From contig PLDK01000017.1 in NCBI GenBank assembly GCA_003135135.1, positions 77,715 through 141,714 on the forward strand: a stretch of 64,000 nucleotides of DNA, written 5' to 3'. The translations under genes were made by a program, and so were the position numbers. The notes beneath the pieces are model-generated. The model was not told where the DNA came from and did no database searches. It saw nothing but the letters and a program-made list of their open reading frames with translations. This DNA comes from Deltaproteobacteria bacterium. Its GTDB lineage: Bacteria; Desulfobacterota; Binatia; Binatales; Binataceae. This document shows positions 44,701 through 56,610 of the stretch, piece by piece. Within the stretch, counting starts at the first letter, position 1; every line of letters starts with the position of its first letter.

Positions 44701-47700
44701 GCTCAGGCTCAATCCCGGCAGTTCCACCGGCTGCAGCGAGGCATTCTGCAGCACGAACATCACCTGAAAGAGCGGATTGCGGCTTAAATCTCTGGTGGGG
44801 TGCAATTCCTCGACCAGCCTTTCAAAGGGCAGGTCCTGATGAGCATACGCTCCCAGGCATACTTCCCGTACCCGGCGCAAAAGGTCCCGGACACTGGGAT
44901 TGTCTGAGAGGTCGGTGCGCAGGACAAGCGTGTTTACGAAAAAGCCTATTAGCCCTTCGATCTCCAGCCGGTTACGGTTGGCGGTTGGCGTACCTACGAC
45001 AATGTCCTCTTGATTCGTGTACCCGTGCAACAAAATTGTAAACGCTGCCAGCAGGGTCATGAAGAGAGTAACCTCTTCCTGGCGGCTTAGTGCCTTCAAC
45101 GCATCGCCCACGGTCTTAGGCAATAGAATAGATTGGTGCGCCCCGTGAAAGGTCTGCACGGCCGGTCTCGGGTGGTCCGTAGGCAGCTCGATGAGCGGAG
45201 GTGCGCCAAGCAGTTGCTGTTTCCAATAGGTAAGCTGGGTTTCCAGAAGCTCGCCCTGCAACCAATTGCGCTGCCAATGGGCAAAATCTGCATATTGGAT
45301 GGGTAGCTCAGGCAGCGATGCGGGCCTGCCGGAACAAAAGGCATCGTAGAGTACCGCCATCTCCCGGATCAGGATTCCGGTTGACCAACCGTCGGAAACG
45401 ATATGGTGCATCGTCAGCAGCCCGACGTGCTCGTTTTCACCCAGCCGTAGCACGGTTGTGCGCACGAGCGGACCTTCGGCCAAATCGAAGGGCCGCTGCG
45501 CCTCGCTTGTCGCGAGCCGCTGGACCTCGCTCTCTCGCTCGGGCTCAGGCAGTCCCCGCAAATCCACTATCGGCAGCGCCAACGTCAGGTGCGGTGCGAT
45601 AACCTGAACCGGGCGACCGTCCAGAATGGCAAAGGTCGTTCGCAAGGCTTCATGGCGCTTCACGATTTCGTCGAGACTTTGCTTCAGCGCCGCCATGTTA
45701 AGCGGTCCCTTGAGGCGAACGGCAGCTGGGAAATTATAGACAGAGCCGCCCGGCTCGAGCTGATCGATGAACCAGAGACGCTGTTGAGCAAAGGACAGAG
45801 GCAGTTCTCCGTCCCGAGGAACAGGCGCAATGGGGGAAGCCAGCAGTCCTGCTCCGCGGCCTGCATCAACGCTCTCCGCCAAACCGGCAACCGTGGGCAA
45901 CTCGAACAGGCGGCGCAGCGGCATCTCCACCTGAAAGGCTTCGCGGATTCGGGAAACGACCTGGGTAGCCAACAGCGAGTGCCCGCCTAGCTGAAAAAAG
46001 TTATCGTAGATGCCTACTCGTTCGACGCCCAGGACCTGGCTCCAGATAGCGGCGAGTAGCTCTTCCGTAGGCGTGCGGCATGCCACGAATACCTGGTCCA
46101 GCTCGGGTCGCCGGTCATCAGGCGCCGGCAGCGCACGGCGGTTAACCTTACCGTTAGCCGTCAACGGGAAAACGTCCAGTAGTACGAAGACCGCGGGCAC
46201 CATGTGCTCGGGCAGCTTGTCCTTCAGGAAACCGCGCAGCTCGCTGGCGGTGGGGCGTGCCTCTCGCTCAGCGACCACATAGGCCACCAGGCGCTTCTCT
46301 CCGGACCCGACTTCCTGAGCCTGTACGATAGCCTGCAGCACGGCCGGGTGTCGTCCGAGTGTTCCTTCGATTTCGCCAAGTTCGATTCGGAACCCGCGGA
46401 TCTTGACCTGGTGATCGCTGCGACCAAGGAACTCGATGTTCCCGTCCGGCCGGTAACGCGCGAGATCCCCGGTCTTATACAGCCGCGCTCCCGGCTCGCC
46501 GCTGAAGGGATCTGGAATAAACTTCTCGGCGGTTAAATCAGGACGCCTGATATAGCCTCGCGCCAGACCCACCCCGCCGATGTACAAATTACCCGCGACG
46601 CCGATCGGAAGCAGGCGAAGCAGGTCGTCTAAAATATATACTTGCGCGTTCGGTATAGGTCGTCCGATAGGAACTGCGCAATGAGGATTGCATTCTTCGC
46701 ACGGCCAAAATGTGGAGTCGATGATTGTCTCAGTCGGTCCATACACGTTGTACAGCTTCGCCCCGAGTCGGCTTTGGAATCGCGTGACGATCTGGGGCGT
46801 CAACGCCTCGCCGCCGCACATCACAGCGCGCAGGGCGAGGCTTTCGTCGACGGCGGGCTCCTCAACCAGAAGCCGGAGAAGCGATGGCACGCAGTGAAGA
46901 ATTGAGATTTGCTCGCCACGGATGGTGTCTGCCAGGTATCGGCTATCACGATGACCGCCGGGTTCCGCAACTATCAGGGTTCCCCCCGCCAACAGCGTCG
47001 CGAGCAATTCGCGTCCAGCGGCATCGAAGGTGATGGGAGTCTTCAAAAGGCAGCGGTCGCTGGGTGATAACTCGAGTGTCTCCATTACCCAGTTGATAGC
47101 ATTGGTCAGTCCGCCGTGTTCGACCATTACTCCCTTCGGCTGCCCGGTCGAACCTGAAGTGTAAATCACATACGCGAGGTTTTTGGCGGTTGCGTTAGCT
47201 TGCGGGGTGTTTTCGCCATGCCTCGCGATGGTTTCCCAGTCCGAATCCACGCACACCACCGCGATTCCAAGCTCCGGTATACTGTCCCGCAGAGCTTTTT
47301 GCGTCAGCAGCACCTGCGCGCGAACATCTTCCATCACGTAGGCTATGCGTTCTTTGGGATACTCCGGATCCACCGGCACGTAAGCTCCGCCCGCCTTAAG
47401 AATGCCAAGGATCCCCACGACCATCTCCAGCGAACGGTCCATGCAGATTGCGACTGGAACTTCAGGTCCGACCCCGAGACCTTGCAGGTGATACGCGAGT
47501 TGATTGGCGCGAGCCTCGAGCTGGGCGTAGGTCAAACGGCAATTCTGAAAAACGACGGCGATATTCTCCGGCTGTTGCCGGGCCCGTTGCGCGAAGAGTT
47601 CGTGGATACACTTGTCTTCAGGGTAGTCGGTTCGCCTATCGTTGAACTCAGCCAGCAGCCGGCGCTGCTCATTGGGGCTCACGATATCCAGATCTGCGAT

Positions 47701-48999
47701 TGGCGATTCCGGATTTGCGCAGACACTCTCAAGCAGAGTCCGGAATTCTTGCCCTAGGCGGTCGATATCCTCAGCGCAGAAAATGGTGGAATCGTAGTGA
47801 AGCTCCGGGACCAGAAGGCCCCCGAGCTGTACGCAGGAGAGTTTCAACTTGAACCGGTCAAAACAGCTGTATTGCTTCTGAATGGAAAATCGTACGTCGC
47901 CCTCGGTATGATTCGCCTCCGCATCCTCAAATTCAAAAGCTACCGGAAAGAAGCGGCACGGCTCGATTTCGGCATCCAATCGAGGAAGTTGTTCAAAGTC
48001 GAAATACTCTTGCCATTCAACGGCTTCACGCGCCGATCCACTAGTCCGTTCCAGAATGTCACTGAAACGAAGCTGCTCTTCGAGCCGGAATTGAACAGGC
48101 AGAGTCTTCGCAAACAGGCCCAGCGCTTCCTGCAGCCCTTCGTAAGTGCGCCCGTCGCACGCCAAGCCGACCACAAAGTCTGATTCGCCAGTGAGACGCC
48201 AGAGCAGGATTTGCCAACAAGCCAGGAAGAACGCAGAGGCTGAGACATCATACTTGGCCACGAGCTTTCTAATCTTCGGGGTCAACTCAGGAGTGACCGG
48301 TAACGTCAAAAGCCGGGGCTCGAAGGCTGCCCCTGCGGAAGATTGCTTTTCGAAAGAAAGCTTCGCAGCGCGGAAAGCTGAGGCTTCCGCTTCGCGCCAG
48401 TGTTTTTTTCCTTCGTGCGTTTCTTCCGATTCCAACAGGTTATTTTCCCACTCGGCGAGATCGGCATATTGACTGGGGTCGCCTGAGTGTTCCTGGCAGC
48501 GTCCGAAAGCGCAATAGCGGCGGCTGATCTCGCGCGCCAGAATCCTTAGCGATGCCGCATCCGCACACAGCGATGGCACGTTGACGAACAACATGTGCCG
48601 GTCGGCCGCAAGGGTTAGCAAAGCGATGCGCAGGACCGGCCCGTTCGCAAGGTCGAAGGGAATCCGGCCAGCGTCCTGAAACAGCGCCTCGACTTCCGCG
48701 TTCTGGCGTGAAGTATCACACGTGCGCAAGTTGTATTCCTCTATCCAGGGCGCACTTTGCTCGTTCACCCCTTGGAGAGGAATGTTTGCTCCCGGCGAAC
48801 AGCGAAAGCCGGTTCGGAGGATCTCGTAGCGGTCTGAGATGTCCCGCAGGATAGCCTTTAGGACCCGCAGGTTGAGGCTTCCCTCGATAAGGACGGCGCA
48901 TTGCGTACGATACTGCCATTCGTCGCCGGCCTGCTGCAGTGACCACAGATGCCTTTGCTGAGGTGAAAGTCGGAACCCTTCGATAACATCCGTTTGCAT
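41764..48999 (-). CDS. Two-module NRPS: C-like, A, PCP, C, A, PCP, TE
   Basis: A ~2411-aa synthetase. The ORF-track start is a TTG overlapping the upstream gene; the ATG at MQTDVIEGF lies 11 bases after that gene's stop. Order (ORF-track residues): C-like domain 15-460 whose HHxxxDG motif reads PSLCADA; A1 480-960 ([11 protein letters not shown]); PCP1 with Ser in [11 protein letters not shown]2 1075-1510 with intact [11 protein letters not shown]2 about 1540-2000; PCP2 [10 protein letters not shown]-terminal TE with GGWSMGGVV and His in GNHATMV. By eye, the specificity residues are D-A-R-H-M-G-V-I-D-K (A1) and D-V-E-N-I-G-A-I-T-K (A2). A1 partly resembles Ser codes; neither amino acid can be named. 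No epimerisation or methylation domain is seen. Confidence 0.93.
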   Translation of the reverse strand: MQTDVIEGFRLSPQQRHLWSLQQAGDEWQYRTQCAVLIEGSLNLRVLKAILRDISDRYEILRTGFRCSPGANIPLQGVNEQSAPWIEEYNLRTCDTSRQNAEVEALFQDAGRIPFDLANGPVLRIALLTLAADRHMLFVNVPSLCADAASLRILAREISRRYCAFGRCQEHSGDPSQYADLAEWENNLLESEETHEGKKHWREAEASAFRAAKLSFEKQSSAGAAFEPRLLTLPVTPELTPKIRKLVAKYDVSASAFFLACWQILLWRLTGESDFVVGLACDGRTYEGLQEALGLFAKTLPVQFRLEEQLRFSDILERTSGSAREAVEWQEYFDFEQLPRLDAEIEPCRFFPVAFEFEDAEANHTEGDVRFSIQKQYSCFDRFKLKLSCVQLGGLLVPELHYDSTIFCAEDIDRLGQEFRTLLESVCANPESPIADLDIVSPNEQRRLLAEFNDRRTDYPEDKCIHELFAQRARQQPENIAVVFQNCRLTYAQLEARANQLAYHLQGLGVGPEVPVAICMDRSLEMVVGILGILKAGGAYVPVDPEYPKERIAYVMEDVRAQVLLTQKALRDSIPELGIAVVCVDSDWETIARHGENTPQANATAKNLAYVIYTSGSTGQPKGVMVEHGGLTNAINWVMETLELSPSDRCLLKTPITFDAAGRELLATLLAGGTLIVAEPGGHRDSRYLADTIRGEQISILHCVPSLLRLLVEEPAVDESLALRAVMCGGEALTPQIVTRFQSRLGAKLYNVYGPTETIIDSTFWPCEECNPHCAVPIGRPIPNAQVYILDDLLRLLPIGVAGNLYIGGVGLARGYIRRPDLTAEKFIPDPFSGEPGARLYKTGDLARYRPDGNIEFLGRSDHQVKIRGFRIELGEIEGTLGRHPAVLQAIVQAQEVGSGEKRLVAYVVAEREARPTASELRGFLKDKLPEHMVPAVFVLLDVFPLTANGKVNRRALPAPDDRRPELDQVFVACRTPTEELLAAIWSQVLGVERVGIYDNFFQLGGHSLLATQVVSRIREAFQVEMPLRRLFELPTVAGLAESVDAGRGAGLLASPIAPVPRDGELPLSFAQQRLWFIDQLEPGGSVYNFPAAVRLKGPLNMAALKQSLDEIVKRHEALRTTFAILDGRPVQVIAPHLTLALPIVDLRGLPEPERESEVQRLATSEAQRPFDLAEGPLVRTTVLRLGENEHVGLLTMHHIVSDGWSTGILIREMAVLYDAFCSGRPASLPELPIQYADFAHWQRNWLQGELLETQLTYWKQQLLGAPPLIELPTDHPRPAVQTFHGAHQSILLPKTVGDALKALSRQEEVTLFMTLLAAFTILLHGYTNQEDIVVGTPTANRNRLEIEGLIGFFVNTLVLRTDLSDNPSVRDLLRRVREVCLGAYAHQDLPFERLVEELHPTRDLSRNPLFQVMFVLQNASLQPVELPGLSLSPVEVDTGTTHFDLTLHIVDTDQGLIGTLAYNTDLFEAVTITRMLGHFRTLLEAVATAPERRVSDLPLLTEAERQQLLLNSSGTRVDYPNNLCIHQLFEAQVERTPDAIAVVLDAQQLTYDDLNHHANRLANHLRLLGVGPEVSVAVCLKPSVEMVVGLLGILKAGGVYVPLDPAYPKERLAFMLADAAVPVILTQKTLLAGLPEHHATVVCLDSDSEVIAQKSAENPVCLTMPENLAYVIYTSGSTGQPKGVLISHASIAAHCLNVQRHYELDSCDKVLQFASLSFDVSLEQMLPTLIVGATLVMMSTDVWHTAEFHKRISDFRLTVLNIPTGYWQELAREWADLSELVPNIQPRVFIVGGDTMLPEFLDLWRRTPMSSIRLINAYGPTETTITATAFDITPRLREPSALQRIPIGRPLTNRETYILNKYGDPVPVGVPGELYIGGDCLARGYLKRPDLTAEDFVPNPFSSQPGTRLYKTGDLARYLCDGNIEFLGRLDDQVKIRGFRIELGEIEAALRQHPAVRETAVLARDTAPGERQLVAYVVAQGEFPPTASELRVFLKERLPNYMMPSVFVPLATLPLMLSGKVNRGALPEPGRTPSEPGRTFVAPRNLVELQLTSLWEEVLGIRPIGVTDNFFELGGHSLAAVRLFSLIEKRLGKKVPLATVFQGATIEHLAKILHQRTTAPPHSSLVAIQPAGNRRPFFLIHPAGGHVFPYVHLAHYLGSDQPCYGLQARGLEEGQTPHLRIEDMAAYYIEALRTVQPRGPYLLGGWSMGGVVALEMAQQFHAQGQRVALLALLDTRIPTADEELDDEDFDARLLIDFVRYFGLSLDLRDSLARLPKHELLERVLEHAKRAGLMPADIEVSQAQPFIELCKADFRATQNYVLHHYPGRITLFKAGQELAGTSSDPTLGWSEWAAEGVDVHVVPGNHATMVYKPHVEVLAEELRTCLDRVRATEGWFADGVNPSISSMKDAI

Positions 49000-49009
49000 T
49001 CGAGTAATT

Positions 49010-50593
49010 CTACTTTCGCGCGACGGCTTCAATGCTCTGTTGCGACGTTATGATGTTCTTGCGCTTGACGTGTATGAGTTTTTGAATATTAACTTCCTTT
49101 TGCTCTTTCCGGACGCTCATCCGTTGTTGCCGGTCCGCCGTGGCGAGCGTTAGCTTCAGCGCATCCAGTCTGGCGGTTGGCTCTTGAAGTATGCGCCGCA
49201 GAAGTAGTTCGAAATGCTGCGATATGCGGGCAATGGTCGCGTTATCAAACAAGTCACTGTTGTACCGCATCGAGGCGGCAAGCGATTCCTGCGTTTCGAT
49301 TATCAACAACACCAGGTCGAGCGTGGCGGCGCGGCGTTCGAGCGCCACCGACTCCATAGCCAGTCCTCCAGAATTCATGCGCAGCCCTGTTTCGGCCGCC
49401 AGAAACGGCGACGCGCCCTGTTGCGCAATCCGATGGGGCTTGTCGAGCACGAACATCACCTGGCACAGAGGCGGGCGGCTTAGCTCGCGGGGCGGCCGTA
49501 GGCGCTCAACCAATAGAACGGTGGGGAAATCCTGATGCTCGAGAGCAGCTAGGACATTGCGGCGAACTTGCCCAAGGAACACCCCGAACACAGGGTTCCC
49601 GGAGAGATTCGCCCTTAAGACTACGGGGTTCGTAAAAAGGCCGACGATACCTTCGAACTCGGCCCGGCTCCTGCCCACCATAGGAGTTCCCACCAATAGG
49701 TCTTCCTGGCCGCTATGGTAGGACAGCACTACCTGGAACGCTGCCAGAAGCACCATGTACAGTGTCGCTCCATGAGCCTTGGCTAGGGCCTTTAGCCCGG
49801 AGCTCAGCTCCGCGTCCATAGTGAAGTCGTGCGATGCGCCTTGATAAGTCGGAACCGCGGGACGCGGCCGGTCGGTCGGAAGATCCAGGACGGGCAGCTG
49901 TCCCGCCAACTGCTCCCGCCAGTATGCCCACAGCCGCTCTCCTTCCGGGCCTGCCAGCATCTCGGCCTGCCAACGGACATAGTCAGTGTATTGCAAAGCA
50001 AGAGGAGGTAGATGCGCTTTCACGCCGGCGCTTTCCGCCGGGTATAGGACGCCGAGTTCATCCAGAAGTATTGCGAGAGACCAGAAGTCGATCGCTATGT
50101 GATGCACGACCAGCAGAAGAATATGGTCCCGTGCTGACCGCATGATCAGACTCACGCGCAGCAACGGCCCTCGCTCCAGATCAAACGGGCGATACGCTTC
50201 GTCGAGCAGCCGGGCGTTCAGTTCGTCGCCGCTCCAGGTCGAGCCGTCCACTTCCGCGAAGCTGACCTTCAGGTGTTCATGGATTTGCTGGACCGGTTTG
50301 CCGGAGTGTGCGGGGAAAGTAGTGCGCAACGAAGGATGGCGATCGAGCAAGCTTTGCAATGCGCGTCGCAGTGCCGGGACGTTTACGTCGGAGGAGATAC
50401 GCGCCGCGAAGTTGACGTTGTAAACCGGGCTATCCGGTGCCAGCTGATAAAGAAACCAAATACCCTGCTGGTTGTACGAGAGAGGATAAAGCGATTTGGA
50501 GTCGCGCGCCTGCTTGCGAAGAAGCTCGGCAAGCAGCGCCCGCTTTTCGGCCGGTGAAAGATCGGCGATTCGTTTGGAAGTGTTGCTATTCAC
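49010..50593 (-). CDS. Free-standing NRPS condensation domain
   Basis: A 527-aa protein consisting of one condensation domain and no A or PCP. The active-site motif is VVHHIAIDFWSLAIL (HHxxxD, with Phe replacing the usual Gly). The N-terminus LSPAEKRALLAELLRKQA looks like a short helical docking segment. Other C-domain blocks (SYNQQGIWFLYQL, RHPSLRTTF, VGTPMVGR) are present. The GTG start overlaps the PKS stop (GTGA), so it is coupled to the PKS and precedes the NRPS whose first C domain is degenerate. It probably joins the polyketide chain to the first amino acid. Confidence 0.93.
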   Translation of the reverse strand: MNSNTSKRIADLSPAEKRALLAELLRKQARDSKSLYPLSYNQQGIWFLYQLAPDSPVYNVNFAARISSDVNVPALRRALQSLLDRHPSLRTTFPAHSGKPVQQIHEHLKVSFAEVDGSTWSGDELNARLLDEAYRPFDLERGPLLRVSLIMRSARDHILLLVVHHIAIDFWSLAILLDELGVLYPAESAGVKAHLPPLALQYTDYVRWQAEMLAGPEGERLWAYWREQLAGQLPVLDLPTDRPRPAVPTYQGASHDFTMDAELSSGLKALAKAHGATLYMVLLAAFQVVLSYHSGQEDLLVGTPMVGRSRAEFEGIVGLFTNPVVLRANLSGNPVFGVFLGQVRRNVLAALEHQDFPTVLLVERLRPPRELSRPPLCQVMFVLDKPHRIAQQGASPFLAAETGLRMNSGGLAMESVALERRAATLDLVLLIIETQESLAASMRYNSDLFDNATIARISQHFELLLRRILQEPTARLDALKLTLATADRQQRMSVRKEQKEVNIQKLIHVKRKNIITSQQSIEAVARK

Positions 50594-53500
50594 TTTTCAC
50601 TGACTTCCTCTTGAGCCAATAGATCAGTGAGCAACGAATTTACTTCCTCATCCGAATACTGGTCAAGATTCTCCAACAGATGCTCATCGATACCGCCGTT
50701 TGCTTGCTGCCCTTGGAGGTGGCCATTTGCCGAAGCAAGAGGCGCTGATGAGCCGGGAGTCTCAGAGGTTAGCAGGTGAAGCAGTTGCGACGCAGCCTGT
50801 ACGACGCTAGGTCCCGATAAAAACGTAACCATCGGCACATTAACGCCTAAGTCCACCGCGATCCGGTTCTTCAATTCGACCGCCATCAAGGAGTCCAGCC
50901 CCAGATTGCTGAGCGGTTGCTCTATGTCGAGTTTGGATGCGGGCAAGCCAAGCACACGAGCCACTAGCTCTGTCAGGTGGGACTGGATTAGTTGAAGGCG
51001 ATCGGCTGGCTCTGCGGCAAGGATCGCATTCCTCTTCTCGGCGCAATGACCCGCATCCGGTGACTTGTCTGCGTCCTCACGTGCAAGCTCAGAAAGCAGC
51101 GGTGACTGTGTTCCCGCCGGAAAAAACTGGCGATAGAGTGCCCAGTCAACTGGTACCGCCGCGACCTGTGTCGAGCCTTGCCGAAGCAGGCGTTCCATCA
51201 CTTCCAGCGCTTGCGCGGGTGCGATGCTCCTGATTCCCGCCAGCGCGAGGCGCGCGGCAACGCGCTTTCCTCCCGCCGTTTCCGCGAAACCCAATCCGCT
51301 CCATGCTCCCCAGTTGACGCTCAGCGCCGGTTTGCCCATCGCTCTTCGATGATGAGCGAGTGCATCGAGGAAAGCGTTTGCTGCCGCATAGTTCCCCTGC
51401 CCAGGCTGGCCCAGGAGGGAGCCTGCGGACGAGAAAAGTACAAAGAAGTCCAAGGGGTCGTCTTTGAGGAGTCGACCCAGCAGCCAGCCGCCGATCATCT
51501 TGGGCCGCAAGACCGAATCCATTGCGGACGCGTCGAGCTGCGCCAGCAGTCCGTCTTGCAAAACTCCCGCCGCGTGCACTACGCCTCGAATCGGCGGCCA
51601 ACCCTCAGCTCGATATTCATCTATGTAGGCGCGTAACTGTCCTTCATCCCCTACGTCCACTGCCGCCAGATGCACGCTCGCCCCGAGGGCTTCCAGCTCA
51701 CGAATCGCGGCAATTTGATGGGCCAGCCGGCTACCCGCTTCCGCTGAATTCCATCGCGCGCGTGGCGGGAGCTTGGTGCGTCCCATAAGGATCAATCGCC
51801 GCGCCCCTTGCTCCACCATCCATCGGGCGACCGAAAGGCCCAGCTCTCCCAATCCACCGGTGATCAAGTAGGAGCCGTCAGCGCGCCAGCTAAGCGCAGC
51901 AGGCTGCGTGGCGCAGCGAGGTTTGCGAATCAAACGGCCTGCGTATCGCCGACCTTGCCGAAACGCAATCTGATCCTCGCCGTCTGGAGCGGAGATTTCG
52001 TTCCATAACTGATGAGCGGCATCGTCGGGAACCGAAGGCCTGGGTTCCAGGTCCATCAGTCCTCCCCAGAACATGGGATGCTCCTGGGCGACAACGCGAC
52101 CCAATCCCCAAAGCGGCGATTGAGCCGTGTCCAGGGGTAAGGTTTCTTCCCCTGCTGGCTGAGCGCCGCGCGTGATCAGCCACAGGCGGGGTAAGTCAAT
52201 CCGTTCGACCCGAGCCAGCTCCTGAACTAACTGTAAGACATTGTTACAGCCGAGAGTCTGAGCTGCCTTCAGCGAAGTGACGGTAGTAGCGTCTGGAAGG
52301 CCGGCATCAAGACTCCAGAGATGGACAACCGCCCGGCAGATCGGCTGATCCTTCGCCAACACCGCCTCCAGGAGCCGTCGCATATCCTCCGGTCGTTCGG
52401 TATTGATGCGAAAATGCTCGCCGTCCGCGCGTTCGTACGATTCGCCTCGCGTGACAAGGATGGTCCCATCTCCTTGCGCCTTGATCCGTGCTCCAAGCTT
52501 TTCTCCAACGCCGCTGGTGTCGGCAAAGATAAGCCAGTTGCGCGCGCTGGCGGGTGCGGACGGATCCGGGGCCGGCTGTTCATTCAGACGCTCTTTTGGC
52601 TGCCACTGGAATTCGTAGAGCCAGTCGTCAATGTTCTCATCGGCGGGGCGCTTTGTATCGCGGCCGATGCCATCGAAGCGCAGTCCGACAATTTCGACCG
52701 CCACATGGCCGGTTTCATCCAGGAGCCGTACGTCTCCCTTGATGCTGGCGGCGCCGGGTTCCTGCAGATGGGCGTGACTCCACAGATGCAAGCCCTGACC
52801 ACCGTGGACCCGAATCTCATCTATATGAGTGGGCATGTAGGTGCCCTGTTCGTCGTTTCCTGTCGCTTGAGCGGCGACACCCGCTCCAAGAGTCTGAAAG
52901 CAAGCGTCCAGCAGGGCAGGGTGGAATTGACAGGCGTCGAACTCTCGATGCGATTCGTCGGGGACTTTCACTTCACCGAGCATTTCCCGGTCGCATCGCC
53001 ACAACCGAGTGATGCTCTGGAAAGAGGGGCCATAGTCAACGCCACTTTCGCGAAGCCTCAGATAGTAGTCTTGTCCCGAGATCTGCTCTGAGCATCGAGC
53101 CTGGACTTGCGCGGGTGCTTCCTGTTCGACAAGCGGAGAGATGACAGGGTCCGGCCGAGGGCAAATCTTTGCCGTCGCATGCAGCGTCCACGATCGATTG
53201 GCTTGCTCCGCATCGCGCGGGCAACTGTAGATATGAATGGCGGAGGCGTCGGCGCCGGGAGAGAGGATCACCTGAAGGGTCCGACTTCCGCCGTCGGGGA
53301 TGAAGAGCGCTCGGCGGAATTCCACATCTTTCAGCACAAAGGATTGCGACGGGAACGCCTCAGTGGCCGCCGCCAACGCTATCTCGATGTAAAGCGCGGC
53401 GGGAAGCACCGCGAGTCCTTCGACGCGATGGTCGTCCAGATAAGACAGCGCGCTCCTGTCAAGGGTGCTTTCCCAGAAGTGGGTATCAGTCTGCGCCGAT

Positions 53501-56500
53501 TTGAAATGCCGGCCGAGAAGAGAATGCTTCGCCGTGCCATCGCTGGGGACGTACTGCGATCGAACCGCGGTACCGCCCGCCGGCGGGTCCATCCAACAAC
53601 GCTCCCGATCCCATGGATAGGACGGAAGCTCAACGGACCGGCCGGGCTTGGGATAGATGCGGCTCCACTCGATCGGATATCCCAACGTGTAAAGGGCGCC
53701 CACCGACCCGGCTAGCACCTGGGCTTCTTCTTCCTCGTGCCTTAGCGACGGGAGTACCGCGCCTTCTATCCCGGCATGACGAAATTGCTGCTGAATGCTA
53801 CTGAGTAGAATGGGATGCGGACTGATCTCGAGGAAGATGTCATGTCCATCCTTCAGCAAGCGCTGAACCGCAGTTGAAAAGAGGACGGGCTCCCTGAGGT
53901 TCCTGCTCCAATAGAGCGGATCGAAGCTCAAGCCGTCGGCAAGCTGGCCGGTTACGGTAGAGTAGATGGGCAGCGATACAGGCCGGGGCTGTAGCCCCTG
54001 CAATGCGCGCTCCAAGTCAGCGCGGATAGGTTCCATCTGCGGACTATGAGCGGCAAAATCAACCTTGATTATTCGGCAGAAGATGTCCTGGCGCTGCAAT
54101 CGACTCACGATTGTTTCGAGCGCCGCGGGATCTCCCGACAAAACCGTCGAAGTGGGACCGTTGCTGACGGCGATCGATACGCGATCTTCGCAGCCGGCAA
54201 TGGCGCGGCGGGCGTCCGCGATGGAAAGGTCCACGGCAGCCATCGCTCCGCGCCCGATCGTTGGTTTCACCAGGCGGCTGCGGCTGCATATCACGCGCGC
54301 CGCATCTTCGAGGCTTAGCGCGCCGGCGACGTGAGCGGCCGCGACCTCGCCCATGCTGTGACCCACCACTGCGTGCGGCTCGATACCCCAGGAACGCCAC
54401 AGGGCCGCAAGGGCGACCTGAATCGCAAACAAAGCCGGCTGCAGAACGTCAACTTCGTTCAGCCGGGAACGGGCCGTATCGATGGCAGAGAGTTCCGCAA
54501 GCAAGGACCAGTCCCCGTGCGGGCGCATCGCGAGGTCACAGTGCTCGATGGCTTCGCGAAACGCGGCCTCCTGATGCAAGAGCGTTCGCCCCATCCCAAG
54601 CCATTGGGAACCCTGCCCGGGAAATACAAAGACCAGTTTTCTGCCGCGATCGGAAAGTTTGCGGCCCGAAGATAGCCAGGGACAAACCACTGCGCGGGTA
54701 TAAGTCTCAAGTGCATCGGCCAGTTGCGATGCTGAGTTGCCGGTCGCGGCGAGGCGGTACTCGTGATGACTTCGCCGCGCGCCAGCCGTGTAACAAATAT
54801 CGTAAGGTGGCGCCGTTGACTGCGGATCAATCAGGAGATCGTGGTAGCTTTGCGCGAGAGACTGCAGAGCCGGCGCGCTGCGTGCCGACAAGGGCAGCAG
54901 GTAGGTGGAGGTGGCATCGCGATTTCCGTTCTCGTTTTGGGTAACATGCAATCCCGAGTCGAGGATAGGAGCGCCTTGTAGGACCACGTGGGCGTTGGTT
55001 CCACCAAAACCGAATGAACTCACTCCAGCGAGCAGGGCTGTATCCGGCTGCGCAGGCCATGGGCACAGAGCCGTGTTCACGCGCAACGGGAGTTGATCGA
55101 AAGGAATATGAGGGTTGGGTTCCTCGAAGTGAAGGCTGGGTGGAATCTCTCGATGCTTAAGCGCCAGCGCCACCTTGATCAGTCCAGCGATACCGGCTGC
55201 GGCCTCGAGATGACCCAGGTTGGTTTTGACCGAGCCAAGGAGACACGGGCGGTTAAGGGGACGGTCTAGAGCTAGCACCGCGCCCAAGGCCTTAGCCTCG
55301 ATAGGATCGCCCAGGAGCGTGCCCGTGCCATGGGCCTCGACGTATTGAACGTCGGCGGGCGAGACCGCGGCGCGCCTATAGGCTTCTCGCAGCACAGCTT
55401 CCTGAGCTTGAGGATTCGGAGCCATCAGTCCGTTGCTGCGTCCGTCCTGATTCACCGCACTCCCGCGAATGATGGCGTAGATCGGATCGCGGTCGGCCAG
55501 GGCTTTCGATAGCGGTTTGAGAACGACGACCCCGGCACCCTCGCTGCGGACGTAGCCGTTGGCTCGCGCATCGAAGGCTTTGCAGCGCCCGTCTGGCGCC
55601 ATCGCTCCGGCCTTGGTGAAATTGATCGTAATGGCAGGCGACAGGATCAGATTCACGCCCCCGGCCAATGCCAGAGTGGACTCCCCGCTTCTCAGGCTGT
55701 TGCAGGCTTGGTGGACCGCGACGAGTGACGATGAGCAGGCAGTGTCGAGGGCGATACTCGGTCCGCGGAAATCGAATACGTAGGAGATACGGTTGGCCGC
55801 GATACTCAGCGCATTGCCCGTGCCGGCGTACGCGTCAATACGATCCAGATCGTTAAACTGAATCCGGCCGTAGTCGTTGTTCGAGATGCCGATGAACACG
55901 CCGGTGGGCGTGCCCGCGAGGTGCTCACGCACCTGTCCCGCGTCTTCCAGCGCCTCCCATGTCAACTCAAGCAGCAAGCGTTGCTGCGGGTCCATGCGCG
56001 CAGCTTCGCGCGGCGAGATACCAAAGAAGTGCGCGTCGAACTGGTCGACGTGCTCGATGAAACCACCCCAGCGCGTGACAATTTTGCCCGGCGCCGCGGG
56101 ATCAGGATCGTAAAAATCGTGCAGGTTGAAGCGATCCGCAGGAACTTCCCGGATTGCATCTACGCCGTTGCGAAGCAGATTCCAGAAAGCTCGCGTGTCC
56201 GATGCGCCAGGAAAGCGGCAGCCGATCCCGATTATGGCGATCGCTTCGGCATTTGCCTCCCGAACCCGGCTTGCTGCGGCGGCCGGCTGCGACGGGCTCG
56301 ATGAGTCCGCCAAACCGCGGGCGAGAGCTTCGATGGTCGGGAACTCATATGCCAACTCGGCCGGCAGGTCTCGTCCCAGCCATTGGGCAAGATCGCCGGA
56401 GAGACTGACCAGCTCCGTCGATCCCAATCCGTAGCTGGCGAATGGCTCCCCGACGTCTATCTCGTTCGCTTCGATTTCGAGGAGCTCGGAAAGTTTGGAT

Positions 56501-56610
56501 ACCAGCCATGCCTGGATCGTTGCCGCGCTGGGTGTGGGATTCCCTTTCTCGCCGTGTCCATTGCGCTCCGCATCATGCCGGATAGCGCCGTTAGTTTGAT
56601 TTTCGTCCAT
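50590..56610 (-). CDS. Type I PKS module: ACP-KS-AT-DH-KR-ACP
   Basis: A 2006-aa synthase. N-terminal ACP about 30-105 (phosphopantetheine Ser in [12 protein letters not shown]) accepts the acyl group from the FAAL. KS about 122-545 has Cys in LDTACSSSL and His in VEAHGTGT and [10 protein letters not shown] about 657-965 has GHSMGE, and FAAH at the specificity site, equivocal between malonyl and methylmalonyl. DH about 1027-1310 has [10 protein letters not shown] and LLDACFQ. KR about 1570-1760 has GGLGELG, SS and NYAAANAF, with LQD in the B-type position. C-terminal ACP Ser is in [11 protein letters not shown], followed by a docking-like tail. No ER or methyltransferase is present. The ATG overlaps the FAAL stop (TAATG). 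Confidence 0.95.
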   Translation of the reverse strand: MDENQTNGAIRHDAERNGHGEKGNPTPSAATIQAWLVSKLSELLEIEANEIDVGEPFASYGLGSTELVSLSGDLAQWLGRDLPAELAYEFPTIEALARGLADSSSPSQPAAAASRVREANAEAIAIIGIGCRFPGASDTRAFWNLLRNGVDAIREVPADRFNLHDFYDPDPAAPGKIVTRWGGFIEHVDQFDAHFFGISPREAARMDPQQRLLLELTWEALEDAGQVREHLAGTPTGVFIGISNNDYGRIQFNDLDRIDAYAGTGNALSIAANRISYVFDFRGPSIALDTACSSSLVAVHQACNSLRSGESTLALAGGVNLILSPAITINFTKAGAMAPDGRCKAFDARANGYVRSEGAGVVVLKPLSKALADRDPIYAIIRGSAVNQDGRSNGLMAPNPQAQEAVLREAYRRAAVSPADVQYVEAHGTGTLLGDPIEAKALGAVLALDRPLNRPCLLGSVKTNLGHLEAAAGIAGLIKVALALKHREIPPSLHFEEPNPHIPFDQLPLRVNTALCPWPAQPDTALLAGVSSFGFGGTNAHVVLQGAPILDSGLHVTQNENGNRDATSTYLLPLSARSAPALQSLAQSYHDLLIDPQSTAPPYDICYTAGARRSHHEYRLAATGNSASQLADALETYTRAVVCPWLSSGRKLSDRGRKLVFVFPGQGSQWLGMGRTLLHQEAAFREAIEHCDLAMRPHGDWSLLAELSAIDTARSRLNEVDVLQPALFAIQVALAALWRSWGIEPHAVVGHSMGEVAAAHVAGALSLEDAARVICSRSRLVKPTIGRGAMAAVDLSIADARRAIAGCEDRVSIAVSNGPTSTVLSGDPAALETIVSRLQRQDIFCRIIKVDFAAHSPQMEPIRADLERALQGLQPRPVSLPIYSTVTGQLADGLSFDPLYWSRNLREPVLFSTAVQRLLKDGHDIFLEISPHPILLSSIQQQFRHAGIEGAVLPSLRHEEEEAQVLAGSVGALYTLGYPIEWSRIYPKPGRSVELPSYPWDRERCWMDPPAGGTAVRSQYVPSDGTAKHSLLGRHFKSAQTDTHFWESTLDRSALSYLDDHRVEGLAVLPAALYIEIALAAATEAFPSQSFVLKDVEFRRALFIPDGGSRTLQVILSPGADASAIHIYSCPRDAEQANRSWTLHATAKICPRPDPVISPLVEQEAPAQVQARCSEQISGQDYYLRLRESGVDYGPSFQSITRLWRCDREMLGEVKVPDESHREFDACQFHPALLDACFQTLGAGVAAQATGNDEQGTYMPTHIDEIRVHGGQGLHLWSHAHLQEPGAASIKGDVRLLDETGHVAVEIVGLRFDGIGRDTKRPADENIDDWLYEFQWQPKERLNEQPAPDPSAPASARNWLIFADTSGVGEKLGARIKAQGDGTILVTRGESYERADGEHFRINTERPEDMRRLLEAVLAKDQPICRAVVHLWSLDAGLPDATTVTSLKAAQTLGCNNVLQLVQELARVERIDLPRLWLITRGAQPAGEETLPLDTAQSPLWGLGRVVAQEHPMFWGGLMDLEPRPSVPDDAAHQLWNEISAPDGEDQIAFRQGRRYAGRLIRKPRCATQPAALSWRADGSYLITGGLGELGLSVARWMVEQGARRLILMGRTKLPPRARWNSAEAGSRLAHQIAAIRELEALGASVHLAAVDVGDEGQLRAYIDEYRAEGWPPIRGVVHAAGVLQDGLLAQLDASAMDSVLRPKMIGGWLLGRLLKDDPLDFFVLFSSAGSLLGQPGQGNYAAANAFLDALAHHRRAMGKPALSVNWGAWSGLGFAETAGGKRVAARLALAGIRSIAPAQALEVMERLLRQGSTQVAAVPVDWALYRQFFPAGTQSPLLSELAREDADKSPDAGHCAEKRNAILAAEPADRLQLIQSHLTELVARVLGLPASKLDIEQPLSNLGLDSLMAVELKNRIAVDLGVNVPMVTFLSGPSVVQAASQLLHLLTSETPGSSAPLASANGHLQGQQANGGIDEHLLENLDQYSDEEVNSLLTDLLAQEEVSEK

